A stretch of DNA of 64,000 bases from contig NZ_JAFFJU010000002.1 of assembly GCF_016924655.1 (NCBI RefSeq), forward strand, positions 248,001-312,000, written 5' to 3'. Numbering within the stretch: position 1 is the stretch's first letter; each line of letters opens with the position of its first letter. A program made the position numbers and the translations under genes. This document shows, in pieces, positions 8,323 to 19,320 of the stretch. The stretch is from Sphingomonas arenae (lineage in GTDB: Bacteria; Pseudomonadota; Alphaproteobacteria; Sphingomonadales; Sphingomonadaceae). The notes beneath the pieces were generated by a model, which saw only the letters and a list, made by a program, of their open reading frames with translations, ran no database searches and was not told the DNA's origin.

Positions 8323-10160
8323 CCCTCTCCCCCGCCTTCCTCGACGAACTCCGCGCCCGGACGCTCCTGTCTGCCGTCATCGCGCCCTCGGTCAAACTCA
8401 CCAAAGCCGGGCGCGAGTTCAAGGCGTGCTGCCCGTTCCACAACGAGAAAACCCCCTCCTTCTACGTCAACGACGAGAAGGGCTTCTACCACTGCTTCGG
8501 CTGCCAGGCGCATGGCGACGCGATCCGCTTCCTGACCGAGGCCAAGGGCATGCCGTTCATGGATGCGGTCAAGGAGCTCGCCGCCAAGGCCGGCATGGAG
8601 GTCCCCGCTCCCGACCCGCGCTTCCGAGAGCAGGCGGAGCGCTCGCATGACCTCACCGACGTCATGGCCGCGGCCCAGAAGTGGTATGCGGAGCAGCTGA
8701 ACGGCGTTCAGGGCGGTGAGGCCCGGGACTACCTTGCGAAGCGCGGGATCAAGCCGCTCACGGTGGAGCGCTTCGGCATCGGCTTCGCCCCCGCGGGCCG
8801 CACCAACCTGAAGAAGGCGCTGCTGACCCTCGGCGAGGACAAACTGGTCGACACCGGCATGCTGATCCGCCCCGATGAGCCGAATGCGGATACCTACGAC
8901 CGCTTCCGAAACCGACTAATGATCCCGATCCGCGACGTTCGGGGACGGGTGATCGGCTTCGGCGGCCGCCTGCTCGGGCCCGGTGAGCCCAAGTATCTCA
9001 ACTCCCCCGAGACGATCCTCTTCGACAAGGGCCGCACTCTCTACAACCTCGACCGCGCCGGCCCGGCCAGCCGTCAAGCCAAGCGGATCATCGTGGTCGA
9101 AGGCTATATGGACGTGATCGCACTCGACCAGGCGGGCATCGCGGAGGTCGTCGCGCCCAACGGCACCGCCCTCACCGAGGCTCAGCTCGAACGCCTCTGG
9201 CGCCTGGACCCCGCCCCCATCCTCTGCTTCGACGGCGACAACGCCGGTCAGAAGGCGTCCGTCCGAGCAGCTCTCCGCGCACTGCCCCACCTCGCTCCGG
9301 AGCGCACCCTGCGCTTCGTCGCCCTCCCCGCTGGCCAGGATCCCGACGACCTCATCCGCAGCGGCGGCCGCGACGCAATGGAAGCGCTGCTGGAAACGCC
9401 CGAGCCCCTTGTCGACCGTCTCTGGCGGCACGAGGTCGACGCGACGCCCCTCACCACGCCCGAGGAGCGCGCGGGCCTCAAGCAGCGCTTGCTCGAGCAT
9501 GCCTCCGTCATTGCCGACCGCTCCCTGTCGCAACTCTACCGCGAAGAGTGGCTCGGCCGCTTCGACGCGCTCACTGCCCGAGCTCGACCCGTCCTTCGCC
9601 GAGAGAACCGCGGCAAGTGGGTCAAGGGCAAGGGCTTTGTCCCACCGGAGCCGCCGACGAGCTCGACCGCTCGCGCGATTGCCAGCACCGGTATCGACCG
9701 TACGACCGCCCGCGCGATCCTCACCGGGCTGGCGAATTACCCACAGGCGATCGCGACCCATGCGGAGTTGCTGAGCGGTCTGACCTTCGCCGATCGCGGC
9801 GCCTCTCGCCTGCGCGACGTCATGCTGGACGCGGCATACAACGGGGAAATGCTTGATCGAGAACGAATCGGCACCATATTGCGAAGCGCTGGAGCAGCAA
9901 CTCTCCTCGACGAGGCGAACCGCGGCGGCAGCATGGCCTTCACCTTCACCCGTCCAGACAGCGATCCGGAGCGCGCCACGCGCGACCTGGGGATTGCGAT
10001 CGAAACGCTGGCAGCGCAGCGGGAGATCGCCGCGGCGCTGGAGGATGCAACCGAACGGCTGAAGACCGGAGACGAAAGTGCGTGGGACGAGCAGCGACGC
10101 TTGCACCAGGCGCAGGCAGAAACAACGGAACGGCTGGCGAAATTAACCGCTAGCGACTAA
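8319..10160 (+). CDS. dnaG: DNA primase
   Basis: Synthesises RNA primers at the replication fork. The N-terminal CHC2-type zinc domain has ligands C38-x2-H41 and C59-x2-C62 ([19 protein letters not shown]). The catalytic core has [13 protein letters not shown] (Toprim glutamate), then [12 protein letters not shown] and [14 protein letters not shown] (metal-binding aspartates). The C-terminal region (about 430-613) would be the DnaB-binding part and is poorly conserved, as usual. 613 aa is normal. The start ATG overlaps the stop of the DUF559 gene; its ribosome-binding site GGAGGAGAG is inside the cassette repeat. Confidence 0.97.
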   Translation: MTLSPAFLDELRARTLLSAVIAPSVKLTKAGREFKACCPFHNEKTPSFYVNDEKGFYHCFGCQAHGDAIRFLTEAKGMPFMDAVKELAAKAGMEVPAPDPRFREQAERSHDLTDVMAAAQKWYAEQLNGVQGGEARDYLAKRGIKPLTVERFGIGFAPAGRTNLKKALLTLGEDKLVDTGMLIRPDEPNADTYDRFRNRLMIPIRDVRGRVIGFGGRLLGPGEPKYLNSPETILFDKGRTLYNLDRAGPASRQAKRIIVVEGYMDVIALDQAGIAEVVAPNGTALTEAQLERLWRLDPAPILCFDGDNAGQKASVRAALRALPHLAPERTLRFVALPAGQDPDDLIRSGGRDAMEALLETPEPLVDRLWRHEVDATPLTTPEERAGLKQRLLEHASVIADRSLSQLYREEWLGRFDALTARARPVLRRENRGKWVKGKGFVPPEPPTSSTARAIASTGIDRTTARAILTGLANYPQAIATHAELLSGLTFADRGASRLRDVMLDAAYNGEMLDRERIGTILRSAGAATLLDEANRGGSMAFTFTRPDSDPERATRDLGIAIETLAAQREIAAALEDATERLKTGDESAWDEQRRLHQAQAETTERLAKLTASD

Positions 10161-10173
10161 GCGGCGCGACAAC

Positions 10174-12198
<2,025 letters not shown>

Positions 12199-12201
<3 letters not shown>

Positions 12202-12336
12202 CCGAGCGCCCGAGCGCAGCGAAGCCGGCGCGCCAGCGCCGCCTGCAGCAGCGCGTAGAGAGCGCGATGGCCGGCCAGCCTGCCCGCGCTTAGCGGGACA
12301 GGACTGACGTCACGGGATTTACTCCCGTGACGGCTT
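12199..12336. repeat. left inverted repeat of the HEPN/DUF4238 cassette
   Basis: The inner 67 bp (12270-12336) match the reverse complement of 14432-14494 closely: GCCGGCCAGCCTGC, AGCGGG, CAGGACTGACGT and CACGGGATTTACTCCCGTGA are shared. The outer 11 bases TAGCCGAGCGC match the far end of the right arm; the stretch between is diverged. The innermost part forms a perfect hairpin (GTCACGGGA / TCCCGTGAC) that could also act as an rpoD terminator, although it has no T-run. Confidence 0.8.
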
Positions 12337-12355
12337 GGTGGAGGCGATCGCCTCG

Positions 12356-13510
12356 ATGGAGCTTGAGAACTTAGTTATAGTGGCTGAATGTACCGCTATG
12401 ACAATCCGGCCTATTGATACGGTTCAGAAGCTCCTTCTGTCTGCTCCTACTACTTTCGTTGGCGAGTATGAGGCTCAAGACTTCCGATTAAGCCACGCTT
12501 GGCCAGGTTACGCTAACGGCAACACACATGGGCGTTTTGTCGACTCACCGCTATCGCGTGATTTCATAGTGCTCGCTTTCAAGACCCAGCCGCTGACTCC
12601 AGCTGCAGGCGTAGTGATCCCCAACTATGAACCAACGGGCGAATACGTGGCTGCACTGATGGCCGTTCTATTTGGAAAGAGGTTCGACACGCACGGCGCA
12701 TTAGAGATGACTGGGCACTTCTATGTGCCAGACCTAAGCAGCACCAGCGAGCCATGCGAGCCTCACATCCCGTTCCATGGCAAGAGGCTAAGGGCAGATT
12801 TCCCGGCAGAACTAAATCTAAGTGAACTAAGGCGGCTCGCGCCTCTTCTGGAGACTGAGCCCAAGGAGGCAAGCCTTTTCAACGCCTTTCATACCGCCTC
12901 GTTGTTTTATGCACGAGCATTACGAAGCGCTGTTTCCAATCCCGAAGTAGCATATTTGCACCTGATAACGGCGGGCGAACGCCTATCTGAGGTCGTTCCT
13001 TTCGATCGGATGGCAAACCTAGATGCCGCAACTCGGAATGCGTTCCATCGCATCGAGGAAGAGATGCAAGGCGGCGACAAGATCGCGTCTTTATTTCGCG
13101 GCAGACTTCTTCAGCTAAAGCGGCGCTACTGCAATATGATCTGTCAATCCGTGGACGATAACTTCTTTGCGAGAAGCGAGGCAGATGACGTATGGGGCGC
13201 GATTAAGAAGGAAAATGTCGTGAAGCTTGCCGGCGCAGCTTATGACCTGCGCAGTCGTTACGTCCACGCGGGTTCATCTTTCGGCAGTTGGATCAAACCC
13301 CGTCGCGGTAATGAGGAGAAGCAGACAGGCAAACCTTACCTTCCGAATGATCGTTCAATGGCAACGATTCTTCATCACGCTCCGACGCTTGTTGGGCTCG
13401 AGAGGCTTACGCGAGTGGCCTTGCTTAAAACCGCAGAGAAACTTGGAGTCGAGTTACCACCGCAGAGCTCAAGTGACACAGACCAAGTTGAGCCCTCGAG
13501 AAGCTGTTGA
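12356..13510 (+). CDS. HEPN (ApeA-like) domain protein
   Basis: A 384-residue protein. The C-terminal third has the pattern of ApeA-type HEPN proteins: AYLHLITAGERLSEVVP, then AGAAYDLRSRYVHAGSSFG. In the latter, R299-x4-H304 is the HEPN ribonuclease motif, and LVGLERLTRVALLKTAEKL is a closing helix. The N-terminal region (about 20-170) is not recognised. HEPN proteins of this type are often RNases in antiphage or toxin systems; that role is inferred. Starts at 12356 and 12398 are both possible. Base composition is lower in GC (about 55-57% by hand count on two lines) than the flanking genes, with codons such as ATA, TTA and AGA that are rare nearby. It overlaps the DUF4238 gene by one base (TGATG). 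Confidence 0.75.
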   Translation: MELENLVIVAECTAMTIRPIDTVQKLLLSAPTTFVGEYEAQDFRLSHAWPGYANGNTHGRFVDSPLSRDFIVLAFKTQPLTPAAGVVIPNYEPTGEYVAALMAVLFGKRFDTHGALEMTGHFYVPDLSSTSEPCEPHIPFHGKRLRADFPAELNLSELRRLAPLLETEPKEASLFNAFHTASLFYARALRSAVSNPEVAYLHLITAGERLSEVVPFDRMANLDAATRNAFHRIEEEMQGGDKIASLFRGRLLQLKRRYCNMICQSVDDNFFARSEADDVWGAIKKENVVKLAGAAYDLRSRYVHAGSSFGSWIKPRRGNEEKQTGKPYLPNDRSMATILHHAPTLVGLERLTRVALLKTAEKLGVELPPQSSSDTDQVEPSRSC

Positions 13511-14358
13511 TGCCTACCTCGAAGCGCCACCACTTCGTCCCCCAGATGATCTTGAACGGCTTCACTGATCAAGAGGGTTGGCTACATTGGTGCCGCCCAG
13601 CCGATAGACCGATTGTAGTGCGACCAAGTCGGCCGCTGGAGCTCTTCTACCAAAAGCATCTTTACAGCACGGTATCTGAGCAGGGGATCAAGGATCCTGC
13701 CGTTGAGCTTGAGCTTTCTAGGTTCGAAACAGATGCTGCAAGAGTAGTTCACAAAATTGTGCAGGCAGCGATGAGAGAGGAAATTCCCCGCCTCTCGAAA
13801 GATGACGAGCAGGTTTGGCATGCCTTCCTGCACTTACAATGGCGCCGCACCCCTGAAGCCCAGATGGCCGCCTGCAGTGACACTGAGCTACTGCAGATGT
13901 TAGAAGAGACCTGTGACGAAATGCGCCAACTGCTACCGGGGAGGGCTGCCGAAGTAGAGGCGTTGTCCTCGCCTGAGGCAAAGGCCCGCATGGTGCGGAA
14001 CGTCCGAGTTGAGGCCCTCCGAAGGGTGAGCGGAGCGGTTGCTGGAATACTTGCCCGGCGCGGCGTAAGCGTCCTTCTGATTAGAAAACGTCACAAGAAG
14101 TTTATCATCGGTAGCCGCCCTGTTGTGAAGATTACCCCGAAGGGGAAAACTGATCTGAACGACCCCGAAGTAGAGTTGTGGATGCCCATCGCTTCGCAAG
14201 TCGCCGCTGGGGCTGGTGTAGGAGACGGCGGCATTAGTCTCTGGTTTTTGGATGACGATAGACCGATACGGCAATTGAATGAGACGATCGCCGCCCAGAG
14301 CAGCATCATAGCTGCGGCGTCAGCAGATTTGGTAAGATCAGTTGCGCGTCCGCGCTGA
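13510..14358 (+). CDS. DUF4238 domain-containing protein
   Basis: 282 residues starting MPTSKRHHFVPQMILNGFTD; the KRHHFVPQ-x-ILNGF opening is the hallmark of DUF4238, a family of unknown function common in accessory and defence regions. Later segments include HAFLHLQWRRTPEAQ, FIIGSRPVV, and WMPIASQ near the end, all in keeping with the family. The start ATG is formed across the stop of the HEPN gene (TGATG), so the two are translationally coupled and probably act together. It is AT-richer than its surroundings, like its partner. The pair is bounded on both sides by inverted repeats. Confidence 0.8.
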   Translation: MPTSKRHHFVPQMILNGFTDQEGWLHWCRPADRPIVVRPSRPLELFYQKHLYSTVSEQGIKDPAVELELSRFETDAARVVHKIVQAAMREEIPRLSKDDEQVWHAFLHLQWRRTPEAQMAACSDTELLQMLEETCDEMRQLLPGRAAEVEALSSPEAKARMVRNVRVEALRRVSGAVAGILARRGVSVLLIRKRHKKFIIGSRPVVKITPKGKTDLNDPEVELWMPIASQVAAGAGVGDGGISLWFLDDDRPIRQLNETIAAQSSIIAAASADLVRSVARPR

Positions 14359-14431
14359 AGCTTGCCACCGCGGAGCTCAAAAGGCGGTTATCACGATAGG
14401 CATCGCGGGCGCTCCTGTTCGCTGAGGTTGC

Positions 14432-14556
14432 AAGCCGTCACGGGAGTAAATCCCGTTACGTCAGTCCTGCCCGCTACGCTGCAGGCTGGCCGGCTCCTCT
14501 AGTCTCTTCGCGCTGGCTCCCATTTGCTTGCGCAAATGCTCACCTGCGCTCGGCTA
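14432..14556. repeat. right inverted repeat of the HEPN/DUF4238 cassette
   Basis: The inner 63 bp (14432-14494) are the inverted partner of 12270-12336; the outer end (14545-14556) partners 12199-12210. The outer part (14510-14556) carries a small hairpin ATTTGC-TTGC-GCAAAT inside GCGCTGGCTCC...GCGCTCGGC. A relative of that part lies alone inside the terminase gene at 15852-15896, where the hairpin is GATTGC-TGC-GCAATC, so stem bases changed on both sides. Confidence 0.8.
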
Positions 14557-14572
14557 GAGGGAGCGCACCCTA

Positions 14573-14626
14573 GGCTCACCCTTTCTCCCCACCATCAGCT
14601 CCGTCAGCGCCCACACCATCGCGTCG
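14573..14626. repeat. duplicated 3' end of the terminase gene
   Basis: 54 bp identical, apart from one base, to 15184-15237, which is the real 3' end of the terminase gene (encoding its last residues on the minus strand). Direct orientation, 611 bases apart. Confidence 0.9.
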
Positions 14627-14673
14627 ACACCAACCCCACTTGCCGAATCGTTCCTGTTCTGTTCTCTGGGCCC

Positions 14674-14855
14674 ATGGACCCCGAACGGCTCTCCGCGATT
14701 CTCCTCAACGCCCCACGTGGGCTCGTCTCGGGCTCACCGTGCCCGATCCAGGCCTGCGCGAGCGGGCTGCCGATGCGCTGGCCGCAACCATCGTGCGGAA
14801 GCTGGAAGAGCCGGTGACCGTAACCGACCGGAACCAGCTCAACCTGCCCCTGTGA
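14674..14855 (+). pseudogene. frameshifted small gene, DUF6771-like
   Basis: Read from the ATG at 14674 the protein is MDPERLSAILLNAPR, after which the frame is lost. Restoring one base at about 14717 (CCACGT-T-GGG) gives WARLGLTVPDPGLRERAADA, then LAATIVRKLEEPVTVTDRNQLNLPL and a stop: a 60-residue protein that fits a small sphingomonad family I know as DUF6771. As sequenced the gene is broken. A sequencing error is possible. It ends one base before the next gene and lies between the two copies of the terminase 3' end. Confidence 0.65.
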
Positions 14856-14856
14856 C

Positions 14857-15153
14857 GTGGCGGCGAACACGCGACTGGATAGCCTGTCCGATCTCGTCAA
14901 GCACAAGGCCAACTTGCGGGTCACGTGCCGGACCTGCGGCAAGATCGTCGTCATCGATGCGGCGCGCTTCGGCCGCTATTGCATGCTCCGGTGCTGGAAC
15001 AACCAGCTTGAATCCCTTGTCACTCGCCTGGCTTGCAGCCGATGCGGAGCGCGAACGCCGCATCTGAAGGCCACACGGGAGCGGGCTGGACCGGACCCGT
15101 TTCCGAAGAACGAGTTGGCGTGGAAGAGGCTGTTTCAGCGCATGCGGGATTAG
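14857..15153 (+). CDS. small zinc-ribbon-like protein (unknown)
   Basis: A 98-residue protein starting at GTG, one base after the stop of the broken gene upstream. It has CRTCGK at about 24-29 and CSRCGARTP at about 60-68: two CxxC knuckles that suggest one bound zinc. It is rich in Arg and Lys. I do not recognise a family. It is convergent with the terminase gene and sits within the 611-base segment flanked by the direct repeat of the terminase 3' end. Confidence 0.6.
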   Translation: MAANTRLDSLSDLVKHKANLRVTCRTCGKIVVIDAARFGRYCMLRCWNNQLESLVTRLACSRCGARTPHLKATRERAGPDPFPKNELAWKRLFQRMRD

Positions 15154-15164
15154 CGGTTCGGTGC

Positions 15165-16832
15165 TCATAATCCCCTAACTCGTGGCTCACCCTTTCTCCC
15201 GACCATCAGCTCCGTCAGCGCCCACACCATCGCGTCGGCGCGATCCGGCGACTTTCCTGGCCCCTCGTAGCCGCCGCCGGCGATCAGGCCGGTCAGCTGG
15301 GCTTCCATCTCCGGGAACTGCCCATGCAGCCGCACGCGGCCCTGCTCGAACAGCATGGCGACCGGCTCGGCCCTCGCTGACTTGCCCACGCTCGCGCTCA
15401 CCAGCTTGATCCGCAGCGCGGCGTCGGCGGCGTGGAGCACGCTTCGGACCATGGCGCCGCCCTGGTTCTGCTCGGCCACGATCAGCACCGGCGCGGCGAA
15501 GGTCAGCTCGGTCGGCGGCGCGGGGATCTCGCCATAATCGAAGGGCGCCCGCTCCGGCCAGCGCGGCTCGATCGGTCGCACCGTCCGCCGCTCCGGCCGC
15601 GCCGCCTCCTCGCCCCAACGCCGCGCCGCCTTCGCCACCGCGCGCGCCCAACCCTCGGGCGACACGGCCGTGACCTTGTGGTCGGCCAGCACATGGCCCA
15701 CGCCTTCCTCGTCCAGCGCACAAGCCACGATCCCGCAGGTGCCGTCGCCGGCCGGCGGGTCCACGCCGATGACAATGCGGCTCCATCGCCCTCTCCCCGG
15801 CGGGGAGAGGGTTGGGTGAGGGGGACGCAGGCCGGCGCTCGATGGCTCTACGCACTGGCTCCCGATTGCTGCGCAATCGCTCCCCTGTGCTCGGCATCTC
15901 GCAAGCACCTCCACCGTCCACAGCGCGCCGGCGGCATCCGTGATCAACCGGCCCTCCAGCTCCTGCTCGCCCAGCCGGGTGCCGCCGTAGAGCCGCTCCA
16001 TCGTCTCCACGAACGCGGGCGCCAGGTGGGGGTTGGTGCGGGTGGCGCCGCCGGTGGTGACGCAGCCGGGCTCGGCCATGATCCGCTGCAGCACCGGCCC
16101 GGCGCGCGGCGTGGTGGTCACCAGTACGCGGGGGTGCGAGCCCAGCCGCAGCCCCAGCTGCAGCATGTCCCAGCACTCCCCCGGCTTCTCCCACTTGGCG
16201 AGCTCGTCGCACCAGGCATGCGTGTGCTCCGGCCCGCGCAGCGCCTCGGGGCTCGCGCCGGAGAAGAGCGTCGCCTCCGCCCCCGACCGGAACCGCAGCA
16301 ACCGCCGGCTCGGGTGCCACTCGGCCACGAGGTCGCGGGCCACGCTCAGCAGCCCGCTCTTGCCCTCGACCATGATGCGGCGGGCTTCGTCGATGGTCGC
16401 GCCGACCAGGGCAATGCGAGGGGGTTCGTGGGGAGGATACACGCTCGTCCTGAGCGGAGGCGCGTCAGGGCCGTAGTCGGATCGAAGAGACCGCAAGGGC
16501 AAGGGCGTTGAGACTGAGCCCTCCATGAAGCGCCCTTCGACTACAGCCTCCGGCTTCCGCTCAGGACGAGCGGAATTGGCGGGATCCCCACCCCCCTCCA
16601 CCAACCCCCGCACCCATTGCGAGCCCGCCAGCGTCTTCCCGAACCCGCGCCCGGCCATCAGCACCCAGGTGCGCCAATTGCCCTGCGGCGCCACCTGACC
16701 CGCGTGCGCCCAGGTCGGCCAGTCCGCTTCCAGCGCCAGCACCTCCGCCATCGTCAGGGAGCGGACCAGCTGCTCCTGCCCCGCCTCATCGAGGCCCGCG
16801 ACCCAATCCCAGAAGCCCGCCTCGCGGCTCAC
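15165..16832 (-). CDS. phage/gene-transfer-agent type large terminase (DNA packaging)
   Basis: 555 residues. Walker A is AGRGFGKT (about 59-66) and Walker B is HAWCDELAKW. The adjacent coupling motif is VLVTTTPR. The C-terminal RNase H-like nuclease has VIGVDPPAGDG, then VAEQNQGGAM, and SPDRADAMVWALTELM. It is the kind of terminase found in phages and in gene transfer agents of alphaproteobacteria. Two regions have no family counterpart and are encoded by dispersed repeats: about residues 88-134 (16442-16572) and about 310-350 (15789-15896). The frame is kept, but both lie in functional domains, so activity is doubtful. No portal or capsid gene follows. It overlaps the small terminase-like gene as ATGA. 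Confidence 0.85.
   Translation of the reverse strand: MSREAGFWDWVAGLDEAGQEQLVRSLTMAEVLALEADWPTWAHAGQVAPQGNWRTWVLMAGRGFGKTLAGSQWVRGLVEGGGDPANSARPERKPEAVVEGRFMEGSVSTPLPLRSLRSDYGPDAPPLRTSVYPPHEPPRIALVGATIDEARRIMVEGKSGLLSVARDLVAEWHPSRRLLRFRSGAEATLFSGASPEALRGPEHTHAWCDELAKWEKPGECWDMLQLGLRLGSHPRVLVTTTPRAGPVLQRIMAEPGCVTTGGATRTNPHLAPAFVETMERLYGGTRLGEQELEGRLITDAAGALWTVEVLARCRAQGSDCAAIGSQCVEPSSAGLRPPHPTLSPPGRGRWSRIVIGVDPPAGDGTCGIVACALDEEGVGHVLADHKVTAVSPEGWARAVAKAARRWGEEAARPERRTVRPIEPRWPERAPFDYGEIPAPPTELTFAAPVLIVAEQNQGGAMVRSVLHAADAALRIKLVSASVGKSARAEPVAMLFEQGRVRLHGQFPEMEAQLTGLIAGGGYEGPGKSPDRADAMVWALTELMVGRKGEPRVRGL
15184..15237. repeat. parental copy of the 54-bp terminase-end duplication
   Basis: The 3' end of the terminase gene (encodes the RADAMVWALTELM region on the minus strand). 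It is duplicated at 14573-14626 with one mismatch. Confidence 0.9.
15789..15896. repeat. two repeat elements in frame inside the terminase gene
   Basis: 15789-15824 is the same palindrome plus tail (CCCTCTCCCCGGCGGGGAGAGGG, GTTGGGTGAGGGGG) as the ends of DUF559 cassette 1. 15852-15896 is a relative of the outer end of the HEPN cassette's right repeat. The two are adjacent and are translated as part of the terminase. Confidence 0.85.
16442..16572. repeat. in-frame palindromic repeat inside the terminase gene
   Basis: Arms CGCTCGTCCTGAGCGGA (start) and its reverse complement (end) plus GTAGTCG / CGACTAC. Same family as the repeat in carA at 6557-6654, with a longer centre. Confidence 0.8.
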
Positions 16833-17359
16833 GCCGGGTTGCTTCCTTCCGCCGCGCGTGCCCGCTGCACTCGCGCGATCCGCATCAGGATGCTTTCCTG
16901 GACCTCCTCCAGCTTGCGCGGGCCTTCCTTCCAGCCCGACTGGCGCCCACGCCCGGTCACGCTTGCCTTGTGCAACTGCAGGACCTTCAGCGCCGTCTCG
17001 ACGCTCATCGGAGCGACCGGGCTGCCTTCCGGCGCGGGCTCACCGGTCAGCGCGGCGTTGGCCTGCTGGACCAGCCCCAGTTCCAGCCGCGCATAGCCCT
17101 GCTCCAGCGCCGCCTGCCATTTCACTGCGAAGTCGGCCCGCTGCCGTCGCTGCCGGTAAACGGTCGCCGGGGCGACACCCGCTTCCTTGCACGCCTGATG
17201 GACGTTGCAGCTTGCGGCCAGGCAGTCGATGAACCGCTCCTCCGTCTCCTCGCACCATTGCACGAAACATTGCACCCGCTGCGCTTCCGCCCAGCGAGTC
17301 TTGCGCACGATCGTCCCGATCGGCTTGCGCTCGCCCTTGGCCTTGTCGTTCCTCGCCAC
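16829..17359 (-). CDS. small terminase-like / HTH packaging protein
   Basis: 176 residues. A helix-turn-helix (NVHQACKEAGVAPATVYRQRRQ) in the N-terminal half would bind DNA, as expected of a small terminase subunit or the first gene of an alphaproteobacterial gene-transfer-agent cluster. The GTG at 17359 is chosen because GGGAGG lies about 6 bases upstream; a TTG ten codons earlier is open but lacks such a site. Its stop overlaps the large terminase start (ATGA), so the two were made together. The assignment rests on position and HTH rather than clear family recognition. Confidence 0.65.
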   Translation of the reverse strand: MARNDKAKGERKPIGTIVRKTRWAEAQRVQCFVQWCEETEERFIDCLAASCNVHQACKEAGVAPATVYRQRRQRADFAVKWQAALEQGYARLELGLVQQANAALTGEPAPEGSPVAPMSVETALKVLQLHKASVTGRGRQSGWKEGPRKLEEVQESILMRIARVQRARAAEGSNPA

Positions 17360-17444
17360 TGCCGTCCCTCCCGGGTCAGCAAGCAGCAAGCGAACTCCTA
17401 CTAGTCAAGCAAAACGAACCATTCCGGTTAGTTGAAGAGCAACG

Positions 17445-17867
17445 TCACTCCGCCGCGATGGCGTCCCCACGCCATTGGCCGGCTTCACCCGGGACGGGCT
17501 CAGCCGGGTCGCTGCCTAGCTCGACGATGCGGTTCGCGCCGTCCACATGCACGATCTTCGGCTGGTACGCCCGCGCTTCCGCATCGCCTAGCACGGCATA
17601 GCTGATGATGATCACCAGGTCGCCGGGATGTACCAGATGGGCGGCCGCGCCGTTGATGCCGATGACCCCGCTCCCGCGCTCGCCCGGGATGGCGTAGGTC
17701 TCCAGCCGCGCGCCGTTGGTCACGTCCACGATCGCCACCTGCTCGCCCGGCAACAGGTCCGCGGCGTCGAGCAGGTCCTCGTCGATGGTGACCGAGCCGA
17801 CATAATGAAGGTCGGCCTGGGTGACGGTGGCCCGGTGGATCTTCGACTTGAGCATGGTGCGCATCAT
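17445..17867 (-). CDS. panD: aspartate 1-decarboxylase
   Basis: Makes beta-alanine for pantothenate and CoA from L-aspartate, using a pyruvoyl group formed by self-cleavage. The cleavage site Gly24-Ser25 is visible in HYVGSVTID. Other family motifs are [18 protein letters not shown] at the N-terminus, [38 protein letters not shown] and VDGANRIV. 140 residues, slightly longer than the usual 115-130 because of a C-terminal tail. Confidence 0.95.
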   Translation of the reverse strand: MMRTMLKSKIHRATVTQADLHYVGSVTIDEDLLDAADLLPGEQVAIVDVTNGARLETYAIPGERGSGVIGINGAAAHLVHPGDLVIIISYAVLGDAEARAYQPKIVHVDGANRIVELGSDPAEPVPGEAGQWRGDAIAAE

Positions 17868-17912
17868 GGGCGCCCCTCTACTCGCTGCAGTCCGGCAGGC
17901 AAGGCCGCGGCG

Positions 17913-19079
17913 TCAGGCCGACGCGCCGAGCGCATGCGCCTGGAGGTAGGGCGCCTCGTCCCCCTGCGTGACCCAGTCGAACAGCATGGTCCGCCAGTCG
18001 GCCGGTCCCTGCAGCGCGGCCCAGCTGCGGTCCGCGGCGTGCGACAGCGCGGCGTAGAGCTGCGGGTCGTCCAGCACTTGCCGGACCTTGGCGGCGAGGC
18101 CGGCCGCGTCCCCGGCGCGAAAGACCGCCGCATTGTCCCCGTCCCGCAGCACCGGCCGGAACATCGGGTGGTCGCTGCAGACGATCGGTGTGCGGGTCGC
18201 GATGGCCTCGAACATGGTCAGCGGGAAGCCTTCCGGGAACTCGGGCTTGCTCGGCACGACCACGATGTCGGCACCGCGGAAAAGGCCGACCACCTGGTCG
18301 TTCTCGACCAGCCCCAGGAAGGTGACAGCCTCCGCGCAGCCCAGGTCCGCGGCCCGACGGCGGTATTCGTCGAGCGGGCCGGTGCCGGCAACCGAACAGC
18401 GGACGTCCAGCCCGGCCCTGCGGAGGATCGCCACCGCCTGCAGCAGCTCGGGCACGCCCTTGTCGGCAATGACGCTGCCGGCGTAGGCGAGCTGGATCGG
18501 GCCGCCGGCAGCGCGGGTCTTCGGCGCGAAATCGGCCGGGCTATGCGCGTGCGGTACGTCCCACGGGATGAGCTTGGCCGGCTGCACGCCCAGCGCCGCC
18601 AGATGCTCGGTCGACGGCCGGCAATGGTTCGACACCCAGCGGAACTTGGGCCGGTTGAGCAGCCGGACCAGGCGGAAGCGCTCCAGGGCGGGCCGGACGC
18701 CGCGCCGATTGTAGCTCGTCGCCATGACGGGAAGCACGCGGCGGCGATCGGCGGCGGCGGCCCCCAGCAGCTTCAGATGCGGGAAGTGAACGATGGATAC
18801 GTCGGCCTGCTCGTCCTGGAAGGCCCGTACGATCCGCTCGTCGAGGTAATGGCTGGCGCCGAGTTCCACGATGCGGACGTTGGGCGCGGGCGTGCTTTCC
18901 CGCGCGGCCGACGACATGAAGCTGTAGGCGGTGACCGCGTAGCCGGCCTTGCCGAGCGAGATCAGCAGCTCCGCAAGCTGGCCGTGCGTCGCATAGGTCT
19001 GCTCCTGCCCCTCCAGGTGCCGGCGAACCGCGCCCGCGAAATCGCCGGTATAGAAGTAGAGGGAAAGCTTGTCGGTCAT
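17913..19079 (-). CDS. glycosyltransferase, GT4 family-like
   Basis: 388 residues, GT-B fold. The C-terminal half holds the nucleotide-sugar site: LAYAGSVIADKGVPELLQA, VAGTGPLDEY, VTFLGLVENDQVVGLFRGADIVVVPS, and FPEGFPLTMFEAIATRTPIVCSDH, the E-x7-E type loop of GT4 enzymes. The N-terminal half (acceptor side) starts MTDKLSLYFYTGDFAGAVRRH. The sugar and acceptor cannot be told. It lies 45 bases upstream of panD on the same strand but is not functionally related to it in any way I can see. Confidence 0.85.
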   Translation of the reverse strand: MTDKLSLYFYTGDFAGAVRRHLEGQEQTYATHGQLAELLISLGKAGYAVTAYSFMSSAARESTPAPNVRIVELGASHYLDERIVRAFQDEQADVSIVHFPHLKLLGAAAADRRRVLPVMATSYNRRGVRPALERFRLVRLLNRPKFRWVSNHCRPSTEHLAALGVQPAKLIPWDVPHAHSPADFAPKTRAAGGPIQLAYAGSVIADKGVPELLQAVAILRRAGLDVRCSVAGTGPLDEYRRRAADLGCAEAVTFLGLVENDQVVGLFRGADIVVVPSKPEFPEGFPLTMFEAIATRTPIVCSDHPMFRPVLRDGDNAAVFRAGDAAGLAAKVRQVLDDPQLYAALSHAADRSWAALQGPADWRTMLFDWVTQGDEAPYLQAHALGASA

Positions 19080-19320
19080 CGGAGCCTTTGGCGACTGGGT
19101 TTGCGCGCGTTGTCGTTAGGGAGCGGAGCGAGCGCCGTCTACGCACGATGGGGGTCGATGGTTCGCGAGCCTTGGCGGGTCGTCGAAACGTCCCGATACG
19201 GCACGGATCGTAACCTCTCCGAACGAAAGCTTATCAGTCCATAAACCCCGTCTTTACGCGCTTCGCTTAGCTCCCTTGCACTAGGCATGTCGGGCAGCCG
19301 ACGCAGCGAAGGGGTAGACG

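Noticed and set aside
12308-12333. Hairpin after rpoD as only an rpoD terminator
   Set aside because: The same hairpin recurs inverted at 14435-14460 as part of a 63-67 bp matched repeat, so it is primarily the cassette end, although it may also stop transcription.
15165-17359. Intact prophage or gene transfer agent
   Set aside because: Only terminase-type genes are found; no portal, protease, capsid or tail genes are in the flanking DNA, and the large terminase carries repeat insertions.
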